Assembly (NCBI GenBank): GCA_015163815.1
Contig: JAAOIJ010000086.1
Coordinates: 1 to 7,334, forward strand
Direction: 5' to 3'
Source: Endozoicomonadaceae bacterium
GTDB lineage: Bacteria > Pseudomonadota > Gammaproteobacteria > Pseudomonadales > Endozoicomonadaceae
Length of the DNA stretch: 7,334 nt
In this document: positions 1 through 5,557 of the stretch, in pieces
How positions within the stretch are numbered: position 1 is the stretch's first letter
Layout: each line of letters begins with the position of its first letter
Notes under the pieces: generated by a model
Seen by the model: the letters and a program-made list of their open reading frames with translations, nothing else
The model's database searches: none
What the model was told of the DNA's origin: nothing
Translations under genes and position numbers: made by a program

Positions 1-76
1 AAGCTATATTTTTTTAAAAAATGACATCATAAATCCAGCATTCTTTCATCGATATTAAGAAAAGATGTTTTTTAGA

Positions 77-106
77 TTGACCTTCTTTTTAAAAATAAGA
101 TATTAT
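77..106 (+). promoter_or_regulatory. Candidate distal sigma70 promoter for the cspD-like gene
   Basis: TTGACC at 77-82 and TATTAT at 101-106 are separated by 18 bases, each matching the sigma70 consensus in five of six positions. Transcription would start near 113 and give a leader of about 160 bases before the ATG at 272. The surrounding DNA is so AT-rich that -10-like hexamers arise by chance, so the -35 and the spacing carry most of the weight. Confidence 0.4.
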
Positions 107-168
107 CGAGATAGAATGAGTTAAAATAAATTTATTTTTTATATTACAAGTGCAGTATAAAAAATCAG

Positions 169-196
169 TTGACAACTAATAGTCTATTTATACAAA
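169..196 (+). promoter_or_regulatory. Candidate proximal sigma70 promoter for the cspD-like gene
   Basis: A perfect TTGACA lies at 169-174. The best-spaced -10 is TACAAA at 191-196 (16-base spacer, four of six matches); TATACA at 189-194 is a better hexamer but only 14 bases away. Initiation near 203 would give a leader of about 70 bases that includes the alternating purine-pyrimidine stretch at 209-222. The two promoter candidates may act in tandem; which is used cannot be decided from sequence. Confidence 0.4.
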
Positions 197-271
197 CTAA
201 AATAGAGATGTATGCGTGCGTACACCAGTCACTCACTATTGCACTGTTCAAGTAGTTTAGAGGGATTATAA

Positions 272-583
272 ATGCCTATCGGAAAAATAAAATGGTTTAA
301 TAATGCAAAAGGCTATGGATTCATTTTACCTTATGAAGAAGGTGAAACTGAAGACCTTTTTGTACATTATTCCTCAATTAATATGGAAGGCTATAAAACA
401 CTAAAAACGGGGCAACTCGTTAATTTTGATATTTTACAAGGACCGAAAGGGTTGCATGCTGTTAATATTACACCGCTGACTGAATCAGAGGTGGATTCTG
501 TGCAAAATAACGAATACACACAAAATGAAAAAACTGAGAAACAAGCAGTTGATGCTAAAAAAACAGAATTATCAGAACCTTAA
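272..583 (+). CDS. cspD: CspD-like cold-shock domain protein with a polar C-terminal tail
   Basis: Single cold-shock domain (OB fold) that binds single-stranded nucleic acid in the cytoplasm. Residues 1-69 are the domain: KWFNNAKGYGFI (7-18) holds the RNP1 motif, and DLFVHYSSI (28-36) holds RNP2 with its aromatic contacts. The HYSSI variant, GYKTLKTG (40-47) and QGPKG (56-60) match E. coli CspD better than CspA. CspD is known as a replication inhibitor in stationary or starved cells; applying that role here is inference. The protein is 103 residues against about 70-75 for the family: residues 70-103 are an extra tail rich in Glu, Lys, Gln, Asn and Thr, probably disordered. GAGG at 260-263, eight bases before the ATG, supports the start. 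In many relatives clpS and clpA follow cspD; here no clpS is found downstream, and icd faces it convergently. Confidence 0.9.
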   Translation: MPIGKIKWFNNAKGYGFILPYEEGETEDLFVHYSSINMEGYKTLKTGQLVNFDILQGPKGLHAVNITPLTESEVDSVQNNEYTQNEKTEKQAVDAKKTELSEP

Positions 584-740
584 TATTTAAAATCATTGAA
601 TTTTGATAGGACAATTTAAACGAAAGGCTGATGAAATAGATCAAACGCTCTCTATTTCTCACTTCATTCGCAAGCATACAGCATGCATATCGCCTAATAT
701 ATCAATTCCCAATGCTGCTTGTCACAATGAAAACCGATAC

Positions 741-776
741 TATATTTTGAGGACCTAGCAAGGTTCTCAAAATATA
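741..776 (+). repeat. Long, almost perfect hairpin, 15-bp arms
   Basis: The arms 741-755 and 762-776 are complementary over 15 bases around the six-base loop TAGCAA. The only irregularity, G752 opposite T765, is a G-U pair in a + strand transcript but an A-C mismatch in a minus transcript, so RNA folding favours the + strand, that is, the 3' region of the cspD transcript. No T-run follows on either strand and the AT ends have the wrong polarity for a classical intrinsic terminator. It could be an mRNA 3' stabiliser, a dispersed palindromic element or a protein site. Confidence 0.6.
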
Positions 777-821
777 CAACCATTCGTCAATTTGCTGCTA
801 TCAAAAAAACAACTCATTGAT

Positions 822-854
822 AAAAAGAGGCTAACACTAGCTGAGAGATAGCCT
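822..854 (-). terminator. Candidate Rho-independent terminator for icd
   Basis: Read on the minus strand, AGGCTA (854-849) pairs with TAGCCT (833-828) across a 15-base loop and is followed directly by CTTTTT (827-822). This is the right order and polarity for a terminator of the icd transcript, about 180 bases past the icd stop codon. The stem is only six base pairs and the loop is large, so it is modest; on the + strand there is no T-run. Confidence 0.4.
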
Positions 855-880
855 GTTGGAAAAAGTCAGTCAATGATAAC

Positions 881-938
881 AGCTCAAGCATTCAATGAAT
901 CTAAAATAATGCATCAATATATTCATTTATCTTGAGCT
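881..938. repeat. Interrupted inverted repeat with 8-bp outer arms
   Basis: AGCTCAAG (881-888) and CTTGAGCT (931-938) are perfectly complementary. Inside them ATGAAT (895-900) pairs with ATTCAT (921-926), so a two-part hairpin with an internal loop and a 20-base apical loop can form on either strand. No T-run follows. The role is unknown; it may shape the 3' end of the icd transcript. Confidence 0.4.
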
Positions 939-1032
939 AATCTTGCCAGCACGGGATATCAGGCATCGTCAATATTTCATAGATTGACAATACAAGCTTA
1001 TTCAATCAATAGCACAGATTATTAACCTGTTA

Positions 1033-2292
1033 TTATGGCATATTCTTGACAACTTCTTCTCCAAATTCAGAAGTAGACACTAAAGTTGCCGATTCCATCA
1101 TACGTTCAAAGTCATATGTCACTGTTTTATTCTGAATAGCGACTGACATCCCTTCAATAATTAAATCAGCCGCTTCTATCCAACCTAAATGTCGCAACAT
1201 CATCTCACCTGATAAAATTAATGAGCCTGGATTCACTTTATTTTTACCTGCATAACCTGGCGCTGTACCATGCGTTGCTTCAAATAATGCAATTTCATCA
1301 TTCATATTTAATCCTGGCGCAATACCAATACCGCCAACTTGAGCTGCAAGCGCATCTGATAGATAATCTCCATTTAAATTTAATGTCACAACGACACTAT
1401 AATCTTGAGGCCTTAATAAAATTTGCTGTAAAAATGCATCAGCAATAGCATCATTAATCAAAATCTTGCTACCTGTTTGAGGGTTAATCAATTCACACCA
1501 AGGTCCCCCATCAATCAATGTTGCATTGAATTCCTCTTTTGCTACTTGATACGCGACATCTCGAAATAAACCTTCAGTGAATTTCATAATATTACCTTTG
1601 TGTACAAAGGTAATCACTTTTTTATCTTGATCAATAGCCGCTTGTATCGCTCGACGCACTAATCGCGCACATCCTTCTTTTGATACAGGTTTTATACCAA
1701 TACCACAGTGTTCATCAAATCTAATTTGCTTTACATTCATTGTATTTTTTAAAAAATCAATCACTTGCTGAACTTCTTTTGTATTCGCTTCCCACTCAAT
1801 GCCAGCATAAATATCTTCTGAGTTTTCTCTAAAAATAATCATATTCGTTCGTTCTGGAAATTTTACAGGACTAGGTACCCCTGAAAACCAACGAACGGGG
1901 CGAACGCAAGCATATAAGTCCATATCTTGCCGCAAAGCGACATTTAAAGAGCGAATACCTCCTCCAACAGGTGTTGTTAAAGGGCCTTTTATCCCAACTT
2001 TATAGGTTTTCATAGCATCCAATGTTTCTTGAGGCAGCCATTCAGAGGCTCCGTATACTTGCGTTGCTTTTTCACCAGCAAATATTTCCATCCATTGGAT
2101 GGATCTTTGGCCTTGATATGCTTTTTGAACAGCTTGATCTAAAACATATTTCATTGGAGGCGTGACATCAACACCAATACCATCGCCTTCAATAAATGGA
2201 ATAATAGGATGATGAGGCACATTTAATGAAAAATCAGCATTCACTGTAATAGGTGATCCCTTTTCAGGTATTTGAATATATTGATAAGACAA
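1033..2292 (-). CDS. icd: Isocitrate dehydrogenase, NADP-type (E. coli Icd family)
   Basis: Oxidatively decarboxylates isocitrate to 2-oxoglutarate in the TCA cycle, in the cytoplasm as a homodimer. Nearly the whole protein follows E. coli Icd (419 residues here, 416 there). Substrate and metal residues are present: S115, N117, R121 and R131 around GGGIRSLN, R155 in FRENSED, Y162, K232 in HKGNIMK, D285, D309 and D313. S115 corresponds to the Ser113 phosphorylated by AceK. Of the E. coli NADP contacts, Y347, Y393 and R397 are kept, but Lys344 is replaced by G346. The chosen start is TTG at 2292: AAGGAG at 2305-2300 lies seven bases before it, and the resulting SYQYIQIP beginning aligns with the family N-terminus. 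GTG at 2295 is next best; ATG at 2316 and TTG at 2325 lack a Shine-Dalgarno and give an over-long N-terminus. It is 177 bases downstream of gpsA, with its own promoter likely. Confidence 0.96.
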   Translation of the reverse strand: MSYQYIQIPEKGSPITVNADFSLNVPHHPIIPFIEGDGIGVDVTPPMKYVLDQAVQKAYQGQRSIQWMEIFAGEKATQVYGASEWLPQETLDAMKTYKVGIKGPLTTPVGGGIRSLNVALRQDMDLYACVRPVRWFSGVPSPVKFPERTNMIIFRENSEDIYAGIEWEANTKEVQQVIDFLKNTMNVKQIRFDEHCGIGIKPVSKEGCARLVRRAIQAAIDQDKKVITFVHKGNIMKFTEGLFRDVAYQVAKEEFNATLIDGGPWCELINPQTGSKILINDAIADAFLQQILLRPQDYSVVVTLNLNGDYLSDALAAQVGGIGIAPGLNMNDEIALFEATHGTAPGYAGKNKVNPGSLILSGEMMLRHLGWIEAADLIIEGMSVAIQNKTVTYDFERMMESATLVSTSEFGEEVVKNMP

Positions 2293-2305
2293 CACAAGAC
2301 TCCTT
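2290..2305 (-). promoter_or_regulatory. Shine-Dalgarno and TTG start of icd
   Basis: AAGGAG (2305-2300) is followed by seven bases and TTG (2292-2290), with GTG (2295-2293) four bases from it. The ATG at 2316 lies upstream of this Shine-Dalgarno, which would then be inside the coding sequence. The site therefore decides the start in favour of a non-ATG codon. Confidence 0.75.
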
Positions 2306-2323
2306 GTAACAGTCATAAGAATC

Positions 2324-2365
2324 AATCAAAGAGGATCAGCAAATCATGCTTAATTCTCTTTGATT
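2324..2365 (-). promoter_or_regulatory. Leader hairpin in front of icd
   Basis: On the minus strand AATCAAAGAG (2365-2356) pairs perfectly with CTCTTTGATT (2333-2324). Inside, AGCA and TGCT form a further stem around a five-base loop, joined by two A-U pairs and one U-G pair, so about 17 pairs can stack with one mismatch and one bulge. It ends roughly 18 bases before the icd Shine-Dalgarno. There is no T-run after it, so it looks more like a leader structure or operator than a terminator. Confidence 0.5.
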
Positions 2366-2368
2366 TGG

Positions 2369-2389
2369 TTAATAATAAGCTTAATAATA
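2369..2389. repeat. Direct repeat TTAATAATA, 12-base period
   Basis: TTAATAATA occurs at 2369-2377 and again at 2381-2389, separated by AGC. The 12-base period is close to one helical turn. It lies between the leader hairpin and the candidate icd promoter and could be a paired protein-binding site, though AT-rich DNA makes such repeats easier to find by chance. Confidence 0.35.
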
Positions 2390-2397
2390 TCAAGTTT

Positions 2398-2435
2398 ATA
2401 TCAGGATATAATATGATTTCTCTCCTGATATTCAA
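2398..2435 (-). promoter_or_regulatory. Candidate icd promoter overlapped by a 9-bp palindrome
   Basis: On the minus strand TTGAAT (2435-2430) and TATTAT (2413-2408) are 16 bases apart, which is an acceptable sigma70 pair. Transcription would start near 2401, giving a leader of about 110 bases. ATATCAGGA (2398-2406) and TCCTGATAT (2423-2431) form a perfect inverted repeat with a 16-base spacer: one arm overlaps the -35 and the other lies just past the -10, an arrangement typical of repressor operators. As RNA it could also form a hairpin after gpsA, but no T-run follows. Both readings are inference. Confidence 0.4.
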
Positions 2436-2469
2436 GGATTTTAAACGACGAGAGACATCAGAAAATATT

Positions 2470-3501
2470 TTATTCAAAAGTAAATTCTAGGTCATACTTT
2501 TCATGATGAATCATTTCATGATACAGCATTTTAATCACCGATTTACCTTCAAAAAACGCAGCATATAAACCAGACATAATAGGCATTTCAATACAAATTT
2601 CATCTGCTTTCTTTTTGACTAATTTTAACGTATTGACACCTTCTGCTACTTGACCTAATAATTGGTCAATCTCAGGCAATAATTTACCTTGGCCAAAAGC
2701 TTGTCCAACTTGAAAATTACGACTCAAAGGAGAAGTACAGGTTACAATTAAATCACCAACACCTGCTAATCCTAAAAAAGTAATGGGATTAGCACCAAGC
2801 TTGACTGCAAGTCGACTCATCTCTGCCAAAGCACGTGTAATAAGCATACTTTGCGTATTTTGACCTGTGTCCATTGTAGAAGCTAATCCTGAGGCTATTG
2901 CATAAATATTTTTTAATGCGCCACCTAATTGAATACCATAAAGGTCAGTACTAGCATAAATTCTAAAATAAGCAGACTGCAAAATCGTTTGCACTAATTG
3001 GCAAACAGCAGGATTTTTGCTGGCAATAACAGAGGCAGTTAATGATTTATTCATTAACTCTTTCGCTAAATTAGGGCCACTTAATGCGCCAATAAAATTA
3101 CCAGGCAAAATATCTTGTAAAATCTCTGTCATCATATAGAATGAGCCAGATTCAATCCCTTTTGTTAAGCTAATCACTGTTTTTTCAGTAATAAGACCTG
3201 AGAATAACTGAATAGTCTCTCTAAATGCGACGCTAGGAATGGCAATAAAAATAACATCTGATTTTTGTGCAGTTTGAATTAAATCGGTAGACACGGTTAT
3301 TCGTTTTGACAGTTTAAAATTTGGCAGGTAACGAGAATTGATATTAGTTGTATTGATTTCATTCGCTTGACGTGCTGATCGAACCCATAAAGTCACTTCA
3401 TATCCATTCATTGCGCATAAATTTGCAATCACAGTCCCAAAACTGCCTCCTCCTAAAACAGAAATTTTAACATGCGTCATTTTTTGACTATCAGTTTTCA
3501 T
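2470..3501 (-). CDS. gpsA: Glycerol-3-phosphate dehydrogenase [NAD(P)+], GpsA
   Basis: Reduces dihydroxyacetone phosphate to sn-glycerol 3-phosphate, the backbone of phospholipids; cytoplasmic. Numbered from the chosen start, the Rossmann NAD(P) motif VLGGGSFG is at 15-22, SLTKGIE at 111-117, SGPNLAKE at 141-148, the catalytic lysine is K197 in GGALKN, and the C-terminal domain signature AGVGDLIVTCTSPLSRN is at 246-262. All match the family; 343 residues is close to the usual 330-340. The start is uncertain: in-frame ATGs lie at 3519, 3507, 3501 and 3480. AGGA at 3516-3513 is ten bases before 3501 and four before 3507, and would be inside the gene if 3519 were used, so 3501 is preferred, with 3507 close behind. 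It follows fabB by 114 bases in the same direction, fitting a lipid-synthesis operon. The C-terminal tail rich in His, Glu and Phe is not part of the conserved core. Confidence 0.95.
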   Translation of the reverse strand: MKTDSQKMTHVKISVLGGGSFGTVIANLCAMNGYEVTLWVRSARQANEINTTNINSRYLPNFKLSKRITVSTDLIQTAQKSDVIFIAIPSVAFRETIQLFSGLITEKTVISLTKGIESGSFYMMTEILQDILPGNFIGALSGPNLAKELMNKSLTASVIASKNPAVCQLVQTILQSAYFRIYASTDLYGIQLGGALKNIYAIASGLASTMDTGQNTQSMLITRALAEMSRLAVKLGANPITFLGLAGVGDLIVTCTSPLSRNFQVGQAFGQGKLLPEIDQLLGQVAEGVNTLKLVKKKADEICIEMPIMSGLYAAFFEGKSVIKMLYHEMIHHEKYDLEFTFE

Positions 3502-3619
3502 ACGCATTTTTTCCTGCATATCTTAACATGGACTGAAAAATAATTTTATTACCAAAAACAGCTGTATTTAATACCACTTTTAACACAGCATCATACTCAT
3601 TGTGATCAATGTAGGCTAT
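3494..3619 (-). pseudogene. Possible secB remnant between fabB and gpsA
   Basis: A 42-codon open frame without a good start codon spans the fabB-gpsA gap and overlaps both genes slightly, ending at TGA 3493-3491. Its stretch NEYDAVLKVVLNTAVFGNK resembles the middle of SecB, where family members read roughly DxYEVVLxVTVT followed by a hydrophobic strand and an Ala-Gly or Gly-Gly; here ...RYAG follows with one residue missing. Codon choice looks like that of the neighbouring genes. secB directly precedes gpsA in E. coli, which makes a remnant at this spot plausible. The match is short and judged by eye and from memory, so chance is a real alternative. Confidence 0.2.
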
Positions 3620-4836
3620 TCATCTTCAAAGCGCTGAAACACTAAACAAGCATTCGTTCCACCAAATCCAAAACTATTAGATAAAATACGGTCTAATTTC
3701 TTAGGGTAACATGTTTCCAAGACAATCGGCATATCAGCAGCGTCTTCGGATAATGTTTGAATATTAAATGAAGCACTCACAAATTTTTGCTGCATCATTA
3801 ATAAACAATAAATGGCTTCATGTACACCGGCTCCACCTAACGCATGGCCAGATAATGATTTTGTAGATGATATTAAAGGGGTATGATCACCAAATACGGT
3901 TTTAATGCTTGCTAATTCTACTTTATCTCCTACTGGGGTACTGGTGCCATGCGTATTAATATAATCAATACTGCCAGATAAATTAGCAGTCGCCCTCTTC
4001 ATACAACGAATAGCGCCTTCTCCAGAAGGGGCTACCATATCATGACCATCGGATGTTGCTGCATAACCGACAAGTTCACCATAAATTGTTGCACCACGCG
4101 CTTTTGCATGCTCTAATGATTCTAAAACTAAAATGCCGCCACCCGAGCTGATCGCAAACCCATCTCGATCTCTATCATATGGACGTGAAGCCATTTCGGG
4201 TGTATCATTGTATTTAGACGACAACGCACCCATCGCATCAAATAACGCAGATTGTAACCAATGCTCATCATCACCTCCACCTGCAAACATAATATTTTGC
4301 TTGCCTAATTGGATTTGTTCCATAGCATGACCAATACAATGAGCACTGGTAGCACAAGCTGAGGTAATAGAATAATTAATACCTTTAATTTTAAAGGGTG
4401 AAGCTAAACAAGCGGAGATTGCACTACCCATAGTTCTCGTTACGCGATAAGGGCCGACACGCTTAATATTAAATTCACGCAAAAGATCCCCAGCTTCTAA
4501 AATATTACCAGCTGAGGCTCCGCCAGAACCTACGACGAGGCCTGTCATTTCATGAGAAACGAGCTCAGGCGGTAATTTTGAATGTTCAATAGCATCACGC
4601 ATAGCAATGTAAGTATAAGCAGAAGCATTACTCATAAAACGTAATATTTTACGATCAATTTGTTCCGCTAAATCAATATTCACTAGCCCAGCAACTTGAC
4701 TTCTCAACCCATATTCTTGATAACTTTTTTGAAAAGTAATACCTGATTTCCCTGTTTTTAATGCATGAGAAATCGTTTCAAAATCATTGCCTAGGCAAGA
4801 AAGAATGCCCATTCCAGTCACAACAACTCGTTTCAT
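3616..4836 (-). CDS. fabB: 3-oxoacyl-[acyl-carrier-protein] synthase I, FabB
   Basis: Condenses malonyl-ACP with acyl-ACP; FabB is the enzyme that elongates the cis-3-decenoyl-ACP made by FabA and so is needed for unsaturated fatty acids. The 406 residues equal E. coli FabB in length and align throughout. The Cys-His-His active site is intact: C161 in SACATSAHC, H296 in NTHGTSTPVGD and H331 in LSGHALG, with K326 in STKSLSG. The C-terminal NSFGFGGTNA (387-396) is the usual ketosynthase signature. The start MKRVVVTGMG matches the family; only a weak GGAA precedes it. It follows fabA by 45 bases and is surely cotranscribed with it. FabB is preferred over FabF because of the length, the DRKILRFMSNAS segment and the fabA neighbour. 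The last residues run into the small frame before gpsA. Confidence 0.97.
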   Translation of the reverse strand: MKRVVVTGMGILSCLGNDFETISHALKTGKSGITFQKSYQEYGLRSQVAGLVNIDLAEQIDRKILRFMSNASAYTYIAMRDAIEHSKLPPELVSHEMTGLVVGSGGASAGNILEAGDLLREFNIKRVGPYRVTRTMGSAISACLASPFKIKGINYSITSACATSAHCIGHAMEQIQLGKQNIMFAGGGDDEHWLQSALFDAMGALSSKYNDTPEMASRPYDRDRDGFAISSGGGILVLESLEHAKARGATIYGELVGYAATSDGHDMVAPSGEGAIRCMKRATANLSGSIDYINTHGTSTPVGDKVELASIKTVFGDHTPLISSTKSLSGHALGGAGVHEAIYCLLMMQQKFVSASFNIQTLSEDAADMPIVLETCYPKKLDRILSNSFGFGGTNACLVFQRFEDE

Positions 4837-4881
4837 AATGACTTTTCCATTTTGTTGATCTTAATCTATTCTTAATTGACA

Positions 4882-5397
4882 TTAAGTATCTAAAATTTTT
4901 TGCTCAAACAAACCCACTCTTAAATCAGAAGCGGTATAAACAATTTCACCATCAACTGATACAGAACCATCTGCAGTGGCCATGATTAATTTTCTAGAAA
5001 TAATCCTTTTTATTTCAATTCTATACTGAACTCTTTTATTAGAAGGTAAAATCTGACCAGAAAAGCGAATAGCGCCACTACCTAATGCGCGACCTTTTCC
5101 TGAATAACCTGACCAAGCTAAGTAAAAACCAACTAACTGCCATAAAGCATCGACACCTAAACAACCAGGCATCACATGATCATGAATAAAATGGCATGCA
5201 AAAAACCACATATCTGGATTTAAATCTAACTGTGCAATTAATTCTCCTTTTTTGTACTGTCCACCTTGATGATTAATTTCAGTAACACGATCAATCATCA
5301 ACATTGGTGGAGCAGGCAATCTGGGTTTATTTTGCCCAAAAAGCTCACCTTGAGTACAAATTAAAATATCATTTTCATCATAACTGTTTTTTTTCAT
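4882..5397 (-). CDS. fabA: 3-hydroxydecanoyl-ACP dehydratase/isomerase, FabA
   Basis: Dehydrates 3-hydroxydecanoyl-ACP and isomerises trans-2- to cis-3-decenoyl-ACP, the branch point to unsaturated fatty acids; a cytoplasmic dimer. With 171 residues it is as long as E. coli FabA (172) and aligns from end to end. The active-site pair is H69 in FFACHFIHD and D83 in MPGCLGVDALWQLVGFY; the LPAPPMLMIDRV segment (28-39) and the C-terminal YTASDLRVGLF (154-164) are typical. A true FabA rather than FabZ is indicated by this length and by the CLGVDALWQ sequence. AAGG six bases before the ATG supports the start. Codons 2-4 form a run of eight A residues, a possible slippage site. fabB follows after 45 bases; tldD ends 160 bases upstream on the same strand. 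Confidence 0.97.
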   Translation of the reverse strand: MKKNSYDENDILICTQGELFGQNKPRLPAPPMLMIDRVTEINHQGGQYKKGELIAQLDLNPDMWFFACHFIHDHVMPGCLGVDALWQLVGFYLAWSGYSGKGRALGSGAIRFSGQILPSNKRVQYRIEIKRIISRKLIMATADGSVSVDGEIVYTASDLRVGLFEQKILDT

Positions 5398-5413
5398 GAA
5401 ATGCCTTGTATCA

Positions 5414-5557
5414 TATATTCTGCATGATTGGTACTATGAAAGGGTTTGACCTACGCCATAACATACGCAATCGCTTTTGTAGTGTATCAAAATTTCATAT
5501 ACAATGCTGTTCTAATTCAGCTACTTCTTCTTCGAAAAAAAAACAGACTGAGATAAA
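5414..5557 (-). other. tldD-fabA gap with an open frame broken by one TGA
   Basis: Directly after the tldD TAA the same frame stays open for 20 codons (ending EEEVAELEQHCI), meets a TGA at 5497-5495, and stays open for another 27 codons (NFDTLQKRLRMLWRRSNP and on) until a TGA at 5413-5411. The composition, acidic then basic and helix-like, looks protein-like, but there is no start codon with a Shine-Dalgarno and I recognise no family. It may be the worn end of a lost gene, or chance. The gap must also hold any fabA promoter; I see no strong one. A T9 run (5543-5535, minus strand) 14 bases past the tldD stop has no clear hairpin before it, so a terminator is not claimed. Confidence 0.2.

Larger units (their letters stand above)
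584..1032. other. Gene-free stretch between cspD and icd with three inverted repeats
   Basis: No convincing gene lies in these 449 bases. The longest + strand open frame (from a TTG at 603 to a TAG at 756-758) encodes about 51 residues, has no good Shine-Dalgarno and resembles nothing I know. I looked for clpS, the usual gene after cspD, and saw no recognisable remnant. What stands out is structure: inverted repeats at 741-776, 828-854 and 881-938, listed separately. The stretch separates two convergent genes, so it probably holds both their 3' ends and terminators. Confidence 0.6.

Noticed and set aside
600..758. + strand frame after cspD as a possible clpS or small protein gene
   Set aside because: It has no Shine-Dalgarno, a TTG at best as start, ends inside the 741-776 hairpin and shows none of the ClpS motifs.
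2272..2490. + strand open frame over the icd-gpsA gap
   Set aside because: It covers the icd start, the regulatory gap and the gpsA end in antisense; its sequence is low-complexity and Lys/Ile/Asn-rich, as expected of AT-rich non-coding DNA.
3616..4836. Reading the ketosynthase as FabF
   Set aside because: Length, end-to-end similarity to FabB and the adjoining fabA all favour FabB.
5535..5543. T9 run after the tldD stop as a Rho-independent terminator
   Set aside because: No stable stem can be found directly before it on the minus strand.
5398..5557. FabR or FadR operator in front of fabA
   Set aside because: No palindrome resembling the known E. coli sites; only short five-base inverted repeats such as TGTAT/ATACA, which are expected by chance.
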